64,000 nt of DNA from Pseudonocardia sp. EC080619-01 (lineage in GTDB: Bacteria; Actinomycetota; Actinomycetes; Mycobacteriales; Pseudonocardiaceae). The notes under the pieces are model-generated. The model was not told where the DNA came from. It saw nothing but the letters and a program-made list of their open reading frames with translations, and made no database searches. Positions 1-7,447 of this stretch are shown piece after piece (the first letter of the stretch is position 1; every line of letters starts with the position of its first letter). Where the stretch lies: assembly GCF_001420995.1 (NCBI RefSeq), contig NZ_CP012184.1, positions 3,084,501 through 3,148,500 of the forward strand. Direction: 5' to 3'. The translations under genes and the position numbers were made by a program.

Positions 1-171
1 GATGCCCTCGCCCCACTCGTCGCGGGCCTGGTGGATGTCGGAGTGGCAGATGCCGGCGTAGGCGATGTCGATGACGACGTCGTGCGGCTTCGGGTCGCGG
101 CGCTCGACGGTGCCGCGCTCGAAGGGCTCGTTCGGGCCTGCGGTCGTCATGGCGGGCACGGTGGTGGGCAC
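1..171 (-). CDS. Zinc-dependent alcohol dehydrogenase, N-terminal part (runs off the window)
   Basis: Only the first 57 residues are present; the gene continues past base 1. Residues 40-47 read GICHSDIH, the signature around the first catalytic zinc ligand (Cys42) of medium-chain zinc alcohol dehydrogenases. It looks most like the cinnamyl/AdhC-type NADP-dependent branch, which interconverts aldehydes and alcohols in the cytosol; the exact substrate cannot be told. Start choice: GTG at 171 has GGAGG five bases upstream, whereas the in-frame ATG at 150 has no such site. The gene is divergent from the PadR-type regulator at 347, so the 175 bases between them must hold both promoters. Confidence 0.85.
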   Translation of the reverse strand, partial: MPTTVPAMTTAGPNEPFERGTVERRDPKPHDVVIDIAYAGICHSDIHQARDEWGEGI

Positions 172-346
172 GGTTTCCTCCACACGGGGATCGGGTGCTG
201 GCGTACGACCGGGCGTCATCGCCGCGGTGATGTCGGTGGCGGCTCGCGAGGGGCCGCATCGTCACATGGCTACCCGGGAATGGTTGTGCGCAATCGTTCT
301 GCGGCACAGGTCACCCGGCGCTCCCGCGGGGTCCTAGGCTGACCCC

Positions 347-874
347 ATGCGACACGCCGCGGACCAGGGCCGACACCGGCTCGGGCTTCCGGAGTGGACG
401 GTCCTCGCCGTGGCCGCCGAGCGGCCCGTCCACGGGTTCGCGGTCGCCGCGCTCACCGCGTCCGACGGCGAGCTGGGCCGGGTCTGGCAGATCCCCCGCC
501 CGGTCGTCTACCGCGCGATCGGACGCCTGGTCGATGCCGGGCTGATCACCGCCGAGGCCGTCGAGACCGGTGGCGGGCCGCCCCGCACGCTCTACGCCTC
601 GACCGCCGAGGGGCGCGGGCTCGTCGACGCCTGGCTGCTCTCCCCGGTCCCGCACGTGCGGGACCTGCGGTCGGAGTTCCTGCTCAAGCTCGCGATCCGG
701 CACCGGCGCGGCGCCGACCCGGCCCCGCTCGTCGCCGCCCAGCGGGAGGCGCTGGAGCCGATCGTCGTCGCGCTGCGGGAGGAGCAGGCGGGTGCCGACG
801 ACTTCGACCGCGCGCTCGTCGCGTGGCGGCGGGTCTCGGCGGAGGCCGCGCTGAGGTTCCTGGACGAACTCTGA
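347..874 (+). CDS. PadR-family transcriptional regulator
   Basis: A 175-residue protein with a winged-helix N-terminus. The stretch IPRPVVYRAIGRLVDAGLI (about residues 46-64) is the recognition helix and following helix, and PRTLYASTAEGR (about 80-91) is the typical PadR wing. The C-terminal half is helical, with a charged dimerisation region as in Vinj-type PadR proteins. PadR proteins are cytosolic repressors that often control a neighbouring membrane protein or transporter. Here the next gene, 57 bases downstream, is a DUF1707 membrane protein with a palindromic site before it. A -10-like TAGGCT at 335-340 ends six bases before the ATG, so the mRNA is probably leaderless. The target is inferred from position only. 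Confidence 0.85.
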   Translation: MRHAADQGRHRLGLPEWTVLAVAAERPVHGFAVAALTASDGELGRVWQIPRPVVYRAIGRLVDAGLITAEAVETGGGPPRTLYASTAEGRGLVDAWLLSPVPHVRDLRSEFLLKLAIRHRRGADPAPLVAAQREALEPIVVALREEQAGADDFDRALVAWRRVSAEAALRFLDEL

Positions 875-890
875 CGTGTGCTCCGACGTC

Positions 891-914
891 GGATAGCGGA
901 TAGTTCTGCTATCC
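891..914. promoter_or_regulatory. Overlapping inverted repeats: candidate PadR operator
   Basis: GGATAG (898-903) and CTATCC (909-914) form an inverted repeat with a 5-base spacer. The same right arm also pairs with an outer copy: GGATAGC (891-897) and GCTATCC (908-914), 10-base spacer. The site lies between a PadR gene and the DUF1707 gene, 18 bases before the chosen start. Two registers sharing one right arm suggest two overlapping dimer sites. Binding by the adjacent PadR protein is inference. Confidence 0.5.
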
Positions 915-931
915 AAACGGGAGGCGGAGTC

Positions 932-1345
932 GTGGTGGAGATCCGGATCGGGGACGACGAGCGGGAGCGCGCCATCGCCCAGCTCGGCAGGCACGTCGGA
1001 GCGGGCAGGCTCGACCTGGCCGAGTTCACCGAGCGCAGCGAGCGGATGGCCGCCGCGCGGACCCGCTCGGAGCTCGACGCGGTGCGGGCGGACCTGCCGC
1101 ACCTGCCCGACCCGGAGCGGGCGGCGCGCGTCCGCCGGACGGTGCTCGCCGCGACCTGGGGGCCGTGGGCGGTGACGGCGGTGGTCTGCCTCCTGATCTG
1201 GACGGCCGTCGCCGTCGCGGGTGGTGGTGGGTACTTCTGGCCGGTCTGGGTGATCGGCCCGTGGGGCGCGCTCCTGGCGCTCGGCACGCTGACCGGTGCC
1301 CGGGTGTTCCCGTGCGGAGGGGTGCGGCACGGCCGGACCGGGTAG
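932..1345 (+). CDS. DUF1707 domain membrane protein
   Basis: A 137-residue protein. Residues 3-60 carry the DUF1707 pattern: a GDDERERAI-like start, then GRLDLAEFTERSE and a TRSELDAVRADLP-like end. Two hydrophobic segments follow (about residues 70-95 and 100-125), so the small N-terminal domain is probably cytosolic on a two-pass membrane anchor. DUF1707 is widespread in actinobacteria and has no firm biochemical function. The reading frame is open from 878, but that would place the palindromic operator inside the gene. GTG at 932 (or the adjacent GTG at 935) has GGGAGG about seven bases upstream and starts directly at the domain. A second DUF1707 protein is encoded at 9295-9795. Confidence 0.8.
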   Translation: MVEIRIGDDERERAIAQLGRHVGAGRLDLAEFTERSERMAAARTRSELDAVRADLPHLPDPERAARVRRTVLAATWGPWAVTAVVCLLIWTAVAVAGGGGYFWPVWVIGPWGALLALGTLTGARVFPCGGVRHGRTG

Positions 1346-1354
1346 ACCGGGTCC

Positions 1355-1744
1355 ATGGCCCGACGCGACCTGACCTGGATCCCGCGCCTGCTCGGCGCGG
1401 CCACCGCCGCCTACAGCGTGGCGATCACCGCCAAGCCGGAGCTGTTCCTGCGCCCGACGAAGCTGCTCGGCGACGGCGAGCAGCCCGACGCCGGGCAGCG
1501 GGCCCTCACGATGGCGATCGGCGGCCGCGACCTGGCGTCCGGGCTCGCGATGCTGTTCGCCCCGGCCGGAACCCCGCTGAAGACGGCCGTCGCGGTCCGG
1601 GTCGGCGCGGACGTCGCCGACCTCGCGGTTCTCGGTTCGCAGCTGCCCGACCGCGACGCCCGGGAGAAGGCGACGATGGTCGCCGCGGGCTGGGGTGCGC
1701 TGTGCGCGTTGTCGATCCTCGCCGCCGACCGGCCGCGCCGGTGA
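1355..1744 (+). CDS. Small multi-pass membrane protein, function unknown
   Basis: 129 residues, mostly hydrophobic, with about three or four possible membrane segments (around residues 10-28, 48-68, 74-92 and 105-123) and an Arg-rich end. I do not recognise a functional motif. The repeated 'GRDLASG' and 'VRVGADVADLAVL' style resembles small DUF4267-like actinobacterial membrane proteins, but that is only an impression. It starts 9 bases after the DUF1707 gene ends, in the same direction, so the two may be co-transcribed. TAGACC at 1343-1348 lies six bases before the ATG, so it may also have its own leaderless start. Confidence 0.65.
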   Translation: MARRDLTWIPRLLGAATAAYSVAITAKPELFLRPTKLLGDGEQPDAGQRALTMAIGGRDLASGLAMLFAPAGTPLKTAVAVRVGADVADLAVLGSQLPDRDAREKATMVAAGWGALCALSILAADRPRR

Positions 1745-1781
1745 CCTGACAGCGACGCCGCCCATCGACGATGATCGGTGG

Positions 1782-2414
1782 ATGGCCACGAGCACCGGGG
1801 GCGACCCCCATCTGGAACGCGCCTACACACTGACCGGCCCGGACGACGCGCGCGCCCTCTACGACGACTGGGCCGCCACCTACGACGCCGACCTCACCGG
1901 CGACGCCCAGGGCTACGTCGCCCCCTCGGTCACCGCCGACGCGGTGGTCGCCGCCGCGGGCACCGGCGGCGAGATGCTGGACGCCGGCTGCGGCACCGGC
2001 CTGGTCGGTGTCGCGCTGCGCGAGCGCGGGGTCGGCACCGTCGACGGGCTCGACCTCTCGCCCGGGATGCTGGAGCGGGCCCGCGCGACCGGCGCCTACC
2101 GCGACCTGCGTGAGGCCGATCTCACCGCCGCGCTGGAGCTGCCCGACGACCGGTACGACGTCGTCGTCTGCGTGGGGACCCTCACCCACGCCCACGTGGG
2201 CCCGTCCGCCATCGGCGAGTTCACCCGGGTCGTGCGGCCCGGCGGGTACCTGGTCGCCACCGTGCTCGACGACGTCTGGGAGGACGGTGGCTACCGGGCC
2301 GAGGTGGACCGGCTGGCCGCCGCCGACGTCTTCGAGGCGGTCTCGATCGAGATCGCCCCGTACCGCTCCGGCCAGCAGGTGGACTGCCGGCTGCTGGTGC
2401 TGCGGGTGCGGTAG
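1782..2414 (+). CDS. Class I SAM-dependent methyltransferase
   Basis: 210 residues. LDAGCGTGLVG (about residues 66-76) is the glycine-rich motif I that binds S-adenosylmethionine, GLDLSPGML (about 89-97) is motif II, and VRPGGYLVATV (about 150-160) is the post-motif strand of the Methyltransf_11/25 type. The N-terminal YDDWAATYDADL is the usual lead-in of Williams-Beuren or UbiE-like small-molecule methyltransferases. The substrate is unknown. The frame is open from 1695, but ATG at 1782 gives a normal-length protein; GATGAT at 1770-1775 could be its -10 element for a leaderless mRNA. Confidence 0.8.
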   Translation: MATSTGGDPHLERAYTLTGPDDARALYDDWAATYDADLTGDAQGYVAPSVTADAVVAAAGTGGEMLDAGCGTGLVGVALRERGVGTVDGLDLSPGMLERARATGAYRDLREADLTAALELPDDRYDVVVCVGTLTHAHVGPSAIGEFTRVVRPGGYLVATVLDDVWEDGGYRAEVDRLAAADVFEAVSIEIAPYRSGQQVDCRLLVLRVR

Positions 2415-2428
2415 CCACACTGTCCGGT

Positions 2429-2821
2429 ATGAGTTCCGACCGCGGCCCCGTCGTCGGGCGCCGGATCCTGATCGCGCTGCTCGCGCTGGCCGTCCTGGTG
2501 CACGCGCGGCTGGTGGCCGTGGTGGGCTCCGCCGCGCCCCTGATCGCCGTGCTCGACGGCGTGGTGGCGATCGCCGCGATCGCGGCACTGGTGCTGGTGA
2601 TCCGGCGGGCGGACGGACCGGCACTGCTGGCGTCCGCCGTCGCCGGTGGGCTCGGGGTCGCGCTGTTCCTCGTGCCGGGGTTGGTCGTGCTCGCCCAGGG
2701 GCAGACCTGGACCGCGTGGCTGGACCCGTGGGCGTTCGGCGCGCTGCTGCTGGACGCGATGGTCGTGCGGATCGCCGTCTTCACGCTCCGAAAGGTCGAC
2801 GGGACCCCCACCCGCACCTAG
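2429..2821 (+). CDS. Small integral membrane protein, function unknown
   Basis: 130 residues with four hydrophobic stretches (about residues 12-32, 36-58, 66-90 and 98-116). No family motif is recognised. It begins 14 bases after the methyltransferase stop and probably shares its transcript, although CACACT at 2416-2421, seven bases before the ATG, could be a separate leaderless promoter. It is followed by the 0.4 kb leader of the Rpf gene. Confidence 0.6.
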   Translation: MSSDRGPVVGRRILIALLALAVLVHARLVAVVGSAAPLIAVLDGVVAIAAIAALVLVIRRADGPALLASAVAGGLGVALFLVPGLVVLAQGQTWTAWLDPWAFGALLLDAMVVRIAVFTLRKVDGTPTRT

Positions 2822-3225
2822 TCACCGTGGTGTAAGCCACGGCACCGGAACCGCCGGAACATCTCCGTATCGAAAGCAACAGCGGTCTGCGTTGATCGTT
2901 CGTAACCATTGAGATGTGGTCGTGACCAGCGGATATGGCAACTTCCGTTATTTCCGTGTGATAGGTCACGAGGGCCCGGCTTGACCCGATCTCGCACTTT
3001 CGGCGACCTTCGATGTCGCTCTCGGCCGTCCCGAGGTCGGAGCGAACACCACAACGCCGGAACCGCCACGCCAGGACGGCCCCGTCCCACGGTTTCCGGG
3101 TAGTCGACCTGCTTCGGGCGGGACGGGGCCGCGGGCCGCGAGCGATCTCTCGCGTGAAACCGGACGGCGCTCCCCGCGCGGCCGGCCCGCCCGGAAAGTC
3201 GTGGGTCCGGAACCAGGTGAATCAG
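2822..3225 (+). promoter_or_regulatory. 404-base gene-free leader and promoter region of the Rpf gene
   Basis: No credible ORF. The first 160 bases are markedly less GC-rich than the surroundings, as expected for a promoter. They hold an inverted repeat TCGTGACC (2920-2927) / GGTCACGA (2964-2971), and a short dyad GTGA-N4-TCAC at 2958-2969 that overlaps its right arm. Further down, CGGCCCCGTCCC (3077-3088) pairs perfectly with GGGACGGGGCCG (3120-3131) across a 31-base loop. The AGGTGA at 3215-3220 serves as ribosome site for the ATG at 3226. A long structured leader fits the tight control known for actinobacterial rpf genes. No clear riboswitch consensus was found. Confidence 0.5.
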
Positions 3226-3630
3226 ATGAGCAGCACGCGCATGTCCATCGTTGGGCGTTTTGTCGGAACTCTGACGGCCGGCATCCTGGCGTTCGGGGCT
3301 CCGCTCGCCCTGGCCGGGACCGCGAACGCCGCCCCCGAGACCACCGCCGCGGTCACCCCGGCCGCCGCGACCGCCCCGACCCAGTCCGTCTCCACTTCCA
3401 CGTGGGACAAGCTCGCCAAGTGCGAGTCCGGTGGCGACTGGACCACCAACACCGGCGACGGCTTCTCCGGCGGCCTGCAGTTCACGCCGTCGACCTGGAA
3501 GGCCTACGGCGGCAAGGGCAAGCCGCAGAACGCCAGCAAGTCCGAGCAGATCCGCGTCGTGGAGAAGGTGCTCGACGGCCAGGGCTGGGGTGCCTGGCCG
3601 GCCTGCTCCAAGAAGCTGGGCCTGGCGTAA
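3226..3630 (+). CDS. Secreted resuscitation-promoting factor (Rpf), lytic transglycosylase
   Basis: 134 residues. Residues 1-35 form a signal peptide (RF near the start, a hydrophobic core, then a TANA-A cleavage site). A short Ala/Thr/Pro linker follows, then the Rpf domain from about residue 58: WDKLAKCESGGDW with catalytic Glu67, FSGGLQFTPSTW, and a Cys near the end that can pair with Cys66. Rpf proteins cleave cell-wall peptidoglycan and wake dormant actinobacteria. No LysM or G5 domain is present, so this is the short RpfC/E-like form. The frame is open from 3013, but ATG 3226 starts exactly at the signal peptide and has AGGTGA five bases upstream. A hairpin follows the stop. Confidence 0.93.
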   Translation: MSSTRMSIVGRFVGTLTAGILAFGAPLALAGTANAAPETTAAVTPAAATAPTQSVSTSTWDKLAKCESGGDWTTNTGDGFSGGLQFTPSTWKAYGGKGKPQNASKSEQIRVVEKVLDGQGWGAWPACSKKLGLA

Positions 3631-3641
3631 GACCCCTGCTG

Positions 3642-3676
3642 CGACGGGCGGTGACCTCCACGGTCGCCGCCCGTCG
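3642..3676. terminator. Hairpin between the convergent Rpf and F420-oxidoreductase genes
   Basis: Arms 3642-3656 and 3662-3676 pair in 14 of 15 positions around a TCCAC loop. It starts 11 bases after the rpf stop and ends 21 bases before the stop of the opposing gene, so it can serve both directions. There is no U-tract, as is common in GC-rich actinobacteria. Confidence 0.6.
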
Positions 3677-3697
3677 TCGTGCGGCAGGACCGTGTGG

Positions 3698-4708
3698 TCA
3701 GGCCGCGCGCAGCCGGGTGACGACGTCGAGGACCAGCGCGGGATCGGCGTCGTACGGCGTGTTCAGCGAGATCCGGTCCACCAGGTCCCCGTAGCCGGAG
3801 ACCACACCCGCGGCGACCGCGTCCGGTGGGCCGGAGACCGCGAACAGGTCCAGCACGTCGTCGTCGACCAGCCCGGCCATCTCGTCCCAGGCCTGCTGCC
3901 GGGAGAGCCTGTTGAGCCGGTCGGCCAGCTCGCCGCGACCGTGGTGCTCCAGCACCGGACGGTACGGCGGCGTCGACGCGTAGAACGCGATCTGCCGGCG
4001 CACCCCCGCCTCCGCGGCGGCCCGGGCGTCGGCGTCCGCGCCGAGCACCACGAACACCGGCAGGCAGACGTCGAACCCCGTCAGGTCGTCGGTCCCGCGG
4101 CCGCGGCGCAGCGCGGGCAGCGTCACCTCCGCCAGGTACGACGGCGAGGTCAGCGAGTGCGCGAGCAGCCCGTCGGTGACCCGGCCGGCCACCTCCGTCA
4201 TCCGTTCCCCGACCGCCGCGAGCATCACCGGCGGCGGGCCGTGCGGGTTCGGGCCCGGGGAGAAGAACTCCGTCATCAGGGTGTGCGAGTAGAACTCGCC
4301 CTCGTAGCGGAGCCGGTCGCCGGTCGCCCACGCGTCCCAGATCGTCCGCAGGGCACGGACGAAGTCCTCCATCCGGGCCGCGGGCCTGCTCCACGGCATC
4401 CCGAACCGGCGCTCGATGTGCGGACGCACCTGCGAGCCGAGGCCGAGGTCGAACCGCCCGCCGGAGACCAGCTGCACGTCGTTGGCCTGGTACGCGAGCG
4501 TCATCGGGTTGCGGGCGAACGCGACCGCGATCGCCGACTGCAACCGGATCCGGCTGGTCGCCCGCGCGGCGAGGCCGAGCGCGACGAACGCGTCGTGCGA
4601 GGTCTCCGGCACCGAGAGGGTGTCGTAGCCCTCCTTCTCCGCCTCGACGGCGGTCGTCTCGGTCTCGAGCGGACCGGCGGAGAACCCGCCGGTGGTGTCC
4701 ACGCGCAC
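3698..4708 (-). CDS. LLM-class F420-dependent oxidoreductase (luciferase-like TIM barrel)
   Basis: 336 residues. The N-terminal VRVDTTGGF and 'EAEKEGYDTLSVPET' strand-helix, the RIRLQSAIAVAFARNPM segment and the GRFDLGLGSQ motif are typical of luciferase-like monooxygenases of the F420 type, close to the MSMEG_2256-like group. Such enzymes use deazaflavin F420 or FMN for hydride transfer to varied substrates. The frame runs on upstream to 5080, but a GTG at 4708 overlaps the TAG stop of the preceding hydrolase gene by one base and has GGAG upstream, so translation is probably coupled. It is the last gene of a leftward operon with two alpha/beta hydrolases. Substrate unknown. Confidence 0.85.
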   Translation of the reverse strand: MRVDTTGGFSAGPLETETTAVEAEKEGYDTLSVPETSHDAFVALGLAARATSRIRLQSAIAVAFARNPMTLAYQANDVQLVSGGRFDLGLGSQVRPHIERRFGMPWSRPAARMEDFVRALRTIWDAWATGDRLRYEGEFYSHTLMTEFFSPGPNPHGPPPVMLAAVGERMTEVAGRVTDGLLAHSLTSPSYLAEVTLPALRRGRGTDDLTGFDVCLPVFVVLGADADARAAAEAGVRRQIAFYASTPPYRPVLEHHGRGELADRLNRLSRQQAWDEMAGLVDDDVLDLFAVSGPPDAVAAGVVSGYGDLVDRISLNTPYDADPALVLDVVTRLRAA

Positions 4709-5598
4709 TAGTGGCTCCTCGTGTCGGGGACGACGCGGTCGAGCCAGGTCAGCAGCTCGGCGACGATCTCGTCGCGGTTCGTCTCGTTGAACACCTCGTG
4801 CCGGGCGCCCGGCCAGATCCGCAGCGTCACGTCGTGCATCCCGGCCGCGGCGTAGCGCTCGGTGAGCGGGCGGACCAGCGCGAGGCCCCCGTTCACCGGG
4901 TCCTCGTCGCCGACGACGACGTGCACCGGCAGCCCGCCCGGGATCCGCCGGAGCGTTCCGGCGTCGGCGAGCGGCCGCGCGCGCTCGAACATCGCGCGGG
5001 TGCCGGGCAGGTCGATGCCGAAGCCACAGCGCGCGTCGCCGACGTAGGCGTCCACCTGGGCGGTGTCGCGGGACAGCCACTCGTAGCCGGTGCGCTGCTC
5101 GAACGGCGCGTTGAACGACGACAGGTCCATCGGGACCGAGAGGTCGAGCCCCTGCTCCATCAGGTCCAGCACGGCGGTGCCGGACAGCACCACGGCGTCC
5201 GGCGGTGGCGCGTCGGCGACCAGGTACTGCTGCACCGCGAACGAACCCATGCTGTGCCCCAGCAGCACCAGCGGCACCCCGGGCTGCTCCTCGCGGGCCT
5301 GCGCGGACAGCACGCCGATGTCGGCGACGAGCTGGTCCCAGCCGTCGTCACCGAGCACGCCGTAGCCCTCCGGCCCGCCCGCGGTGGCGCCGTGACCGCG
5401 GTGGTCCTGGGCGTACACGGCGAAGCCGCGACCGGTGAGCGCCGCGGCGAGCGCGACGTAGCGCAGCGCGTGCTCGCCCATCCCGTGCGTCAGCTGGACG
5501 ATCCCCCGCACCTCCTCCCGGTCGTGGGGGAGCCACCGGTAGGCGGTGACGGCGGTGCCGTCCCGGCCGGAGAAGGTGAAGGTCTCGGTCCCGCTCAT
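4708..5598 (-). CDS. Alpha/beta hydrolase, monoacylglycerol lipase-like (Hydrolase_4)
   Basis: About 296 residues from ATG 5598. LTHGMGEHALRY is the oxyanion-loop region of the lysophospholipase/monoglyceride-lipase family; LLGHSMGS contains the nucleophile serine; a late Asp (GDEDPVN) and His (GARHEVFNE) complete the triad. Likely role: cytosolic hydrolysis of monoacylglycerols or similar esters. An upstream in-frame GTG at 5673 would overlap the previous gene by 11 bases but has no ribosome site; ATG 5598 starts right at the fold and has GAGGCGG upstream, so I prefer it with moderate certainty. The stop overlaps the start of the F420-type oxidoreductase gene. Confidence 0.85.
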   Translation of the reverse strand: MSGTETFTFSGRDGTAVTAYRWLPHDREEVRGIVQLTHGMGEHALRYVALAAALTGRGFAVYAQDHRGHGATAGGPEGYGVLGDDGWDQLVADIGVLSAQAREEQPGVPLVLLGHSMGSFAVQQYLVADAPPPDAVVLSGTAVLDLMEQGLDLSVPMDLSSFNAPFEQRTGYEWLSRDTAQVDAYVGDARCGFGIDLPGTRAMFERARPLADAGTLRRIPGGLPVHVVVGDEDPVNGGLALVRPLTERYAAAGMHDVTLRIWPGARHEVFNETNRDEIVAELLTWLDRVVPDTRSH

Positions 5599-5662
5599 GT
5601 AGCGCACCGCCTCGTGCGTCGGATCGATCTCGCCGGATCGTCCGTCACGGCGTGACGGACGG

Positions 5663-6607
5663 TCAATGCTCACCGGGTTCGAACGTGCTGCGCAGCCAGT
5701 CGACCGCGCGGGCGCTGAACCCGTCGGCGATCGTGGTGCCGGTGCCCCAGCCGTCGAAACCGTGCGGTGCGCCGGGCACGACGTCGAGGGTCACCGGCAC
5801 GCCCGCGGCGCGGAGCCGGTCGGCGTAGTCGACGTCCTCGTCGTGGAACAGGTCGACGTCGCCGACCCCGATCCAGGCCGGTGGGAGACCCGCGAGGTCC
5901 TCGCGCCGGGCCGGGGCGGCGTACGGCGGCGGGGTCACGGTGCCGGGCGCGTGCCCGAGGTAGCTGCGCCAGCCGACCTCGTTGTTGCGGTTGCTCCACA
6001 CGCGGTGCCGGGGCAGGTCGAGCTCCCGGCGGGCGGCGGTGCGGTCGTCGAGCATCGGGTAGTAGAGCCACTGCGCGAGCGGTTGCGGTCCCTGCTCGTC
6101 GTGCAGCCGCTGCGCGAGGGCCGCGGCCAGGCCGGCCCCGGCGCTCGCCCCTCCGACGACGATCCGGCCCGGGTCGATCCCGAGGTGGGCGGTGTCGTCA
6201 CGCAGCCGGGTCCAGGCGGCGTGGCAGTCGTCCACCGCGGCGGGGAACGGGTCACCGGGGGCGAGCCGGTAGTCGACCGAGACCACGACCACGCCGAGCT
6301 CGGCCGCGAGCGTGCCGCAGCGCTTCTCGTCGATCATCGGTGAGCCGAGGACCAGGCCACCGCCGTGGATCCACAGGAGCGCGCCGCCGGACGCCCGGTG
6401 GTCGGGCACGTAGATCCGGACCGGTGGCGGGCCCGGCTCGGTCGTCGTGCGGACGCCGTCGACGGCGACCGGGCGGCCGCGCCGGGACAGGCGCTGCCCG
6501 AGCCGCAGCAGCCACGGGAGGTGCAGCGGCAGCGGCGGGACCCGGCGCACGGGGCGCCGGAGCTCCCGGGCGATCCGGTCGGTCGCTGCGGTCCGGTCGG
6601 TGCCCAC
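5663..6607 (-). CDS. Alpha/beta hydrolase fold-3 esterase (hormone-sensitive lipase family)
   Basis: 314 residues. IHGGGLVLGS carries the HGGG oxyanion motif and GGASAGAGLA the nucleophile-elbow serine (GxSAG) of the hormone-sensitive-lipase or acetyl-hydrolase family; DYRLAPGDPFPAA is the conserved block between them. Asp and His of the triad are in DVDLFHDEDV and GAPHGFD near the C-terminus. The protein would hydrolyse short- or medium-chain esters in the cytosol. GTG 6607 has GGAGGT six bases upstream. It is the first gene of the leftward esterase-esterase-oxidoreductase operon. Confidence 0.87.
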   Translation of the reverse strand: MGTDRTAATDRIARELRRPVRRVPPLPLHLPWLLRLGQRLSRRGRPVAVDGVRTTTEPGPPPVRIYVPDHRASGGALLWIHGGGLVLGSPMIDEKRCGTLAAELGVVVVSVDYRLAPGDPFPAAVDDCHAAWTRLRDDTAHLGIDPGRIVVGGASAGAGLAAALAQRLHDEQGPQPLAQWLYYPMLDDRTAARRELDLPRHRVWSNRNNEVGWRSYLGHAPGTVTPPPYAAPARREDLAGLPPAWIGVGDVDLFHDEDVDYADRLRAAGVPVTLDVVPGAPHGFDGWGTGTTIADGFSARAVDWLRSTFEPGEH

Positions 6608-6700
6608 CCGTGTACCTCCCCCGCGACGGCCCGTCCGTCGCCCGTCCGATCATGGCCGAGCCCCCGTCGTCGTGCCCGGCCGTGCACCGGGACCGGGGGC

Positions 6701-7366
6701 TCAGCTCCAGCTGTCCGGGCGGCGGGCGACCGTGTGGATGTGGTCGACCTCGGCGGCGCCGAGGGCCGGTGCCATCCCGCGCAGCGCGAACACGAGCGCC
6801 CCCTCGGTCGCGACGACGACGTCGTCGGGCCAGCGCCGGACCCGCATCGGGGTGCCGACCACCGCGACGACCGGCCGGACCCGCACGTCGGCGGCACCGG
6901 GCCCCAGCCGCGGGAGCAGCAGCTCCCGGACCCGCCGGGCCTCCGCACGGGCCCGTGGGATCGCGTCCGTCGCGACACCCGAGACCACCAGGCGGTCGCC
7001 GTCGAGGAGGACCGTGCGGTGCCGGTGGTGCCGGGTGTTGATCACGCAGATCCCGGGCGGGCCGATCAGGACGTGGTCGAGGTCGGCCGCGCCGCCGTCG
7101 AGCGGGACCGAGTGGAGCACCCGCCAGCGCGGTGGCCTGCCCAGCAGCCGGTCGCGCCGGGTCCGCCCGGTCAGCCGCTCCAGCAGGTGCGCGGTGCGCA
7201 CCTCACCGTCGGCACCGAGGCGCCAGTTCCGGTCGGGCCGGCCGGCGCTGCGGACGTGGGCGGCCACGTGGCCCGCCCGGCGCCCCGGGTAGTGCTGGGC
7301 GAGGTCGAGTGTGCGGGAACGGTCGACGGTGTCGTGGGTCCCGGTCCTGCCTGTCGTGTCCGTCAT
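6701..7366 (-). CDS. NERD-domain protein with a degenerate nuclease site
   Basis: 221 residues from ATG 7366; the open frame extends to 7939 but the extra part is a shadow of the opposite gene. ADGEVRTAHLL holds the first conserved Glu of the nuclease-related domain and ADLDHVLIGPPGICVI the central Asp strand. In active relatives the next strand ends in a D/E-x-K motif; here it reads INTRHH, so both the acid and the lysine appear changed. NERD proteins are restriction-fold DNA-processing candidates with few tested members. CACACT lies six bases before the ATG on this strand, suggesting a leaderless transcript. Divergent from the DUF1992 gene. Confidence 0.7.
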   Translation of the reverse strand: MTDTTGRTGTHDTVDRSRTLDLAQHYPGRRAGHVAAHVRSAGRPDRNWRLGADGEVRTAHLLERLTGRTRRDRLLGRPPRWRVLHSVPLDGGAADLDHVLIGPPGICVINTRHHRHRTVLLDGDRLVVSGVATDAIPRARAEARRVRELLLPRLGPGAADVRVRPVVAVVGTPMRVRRWPDDVVVATEGALVFALRGMAPALGAAEVDHIHTVARRPDSWS

Positions 7367-7447
7367 GGGCGGAGTGTGGACCCGACCCCCGACAGGAACC
7401 GGGCCGCGCGGTGGTGGCGCCGGTACCGTCGCGAGGGGGTGGTGGCC

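Noticed and set aside
2950..3225. A c-di-AMP (ydaO/yuaA) riboswitch before rpf
   Set aside because: Such riboswitches are common before actinobacterial rpf genes, and pieces like ACGCCGGAACC and GTGAAACCGG recall it, but the conserved 3' block with CAGCTAACC is not seen. A covariance-model search would decide.
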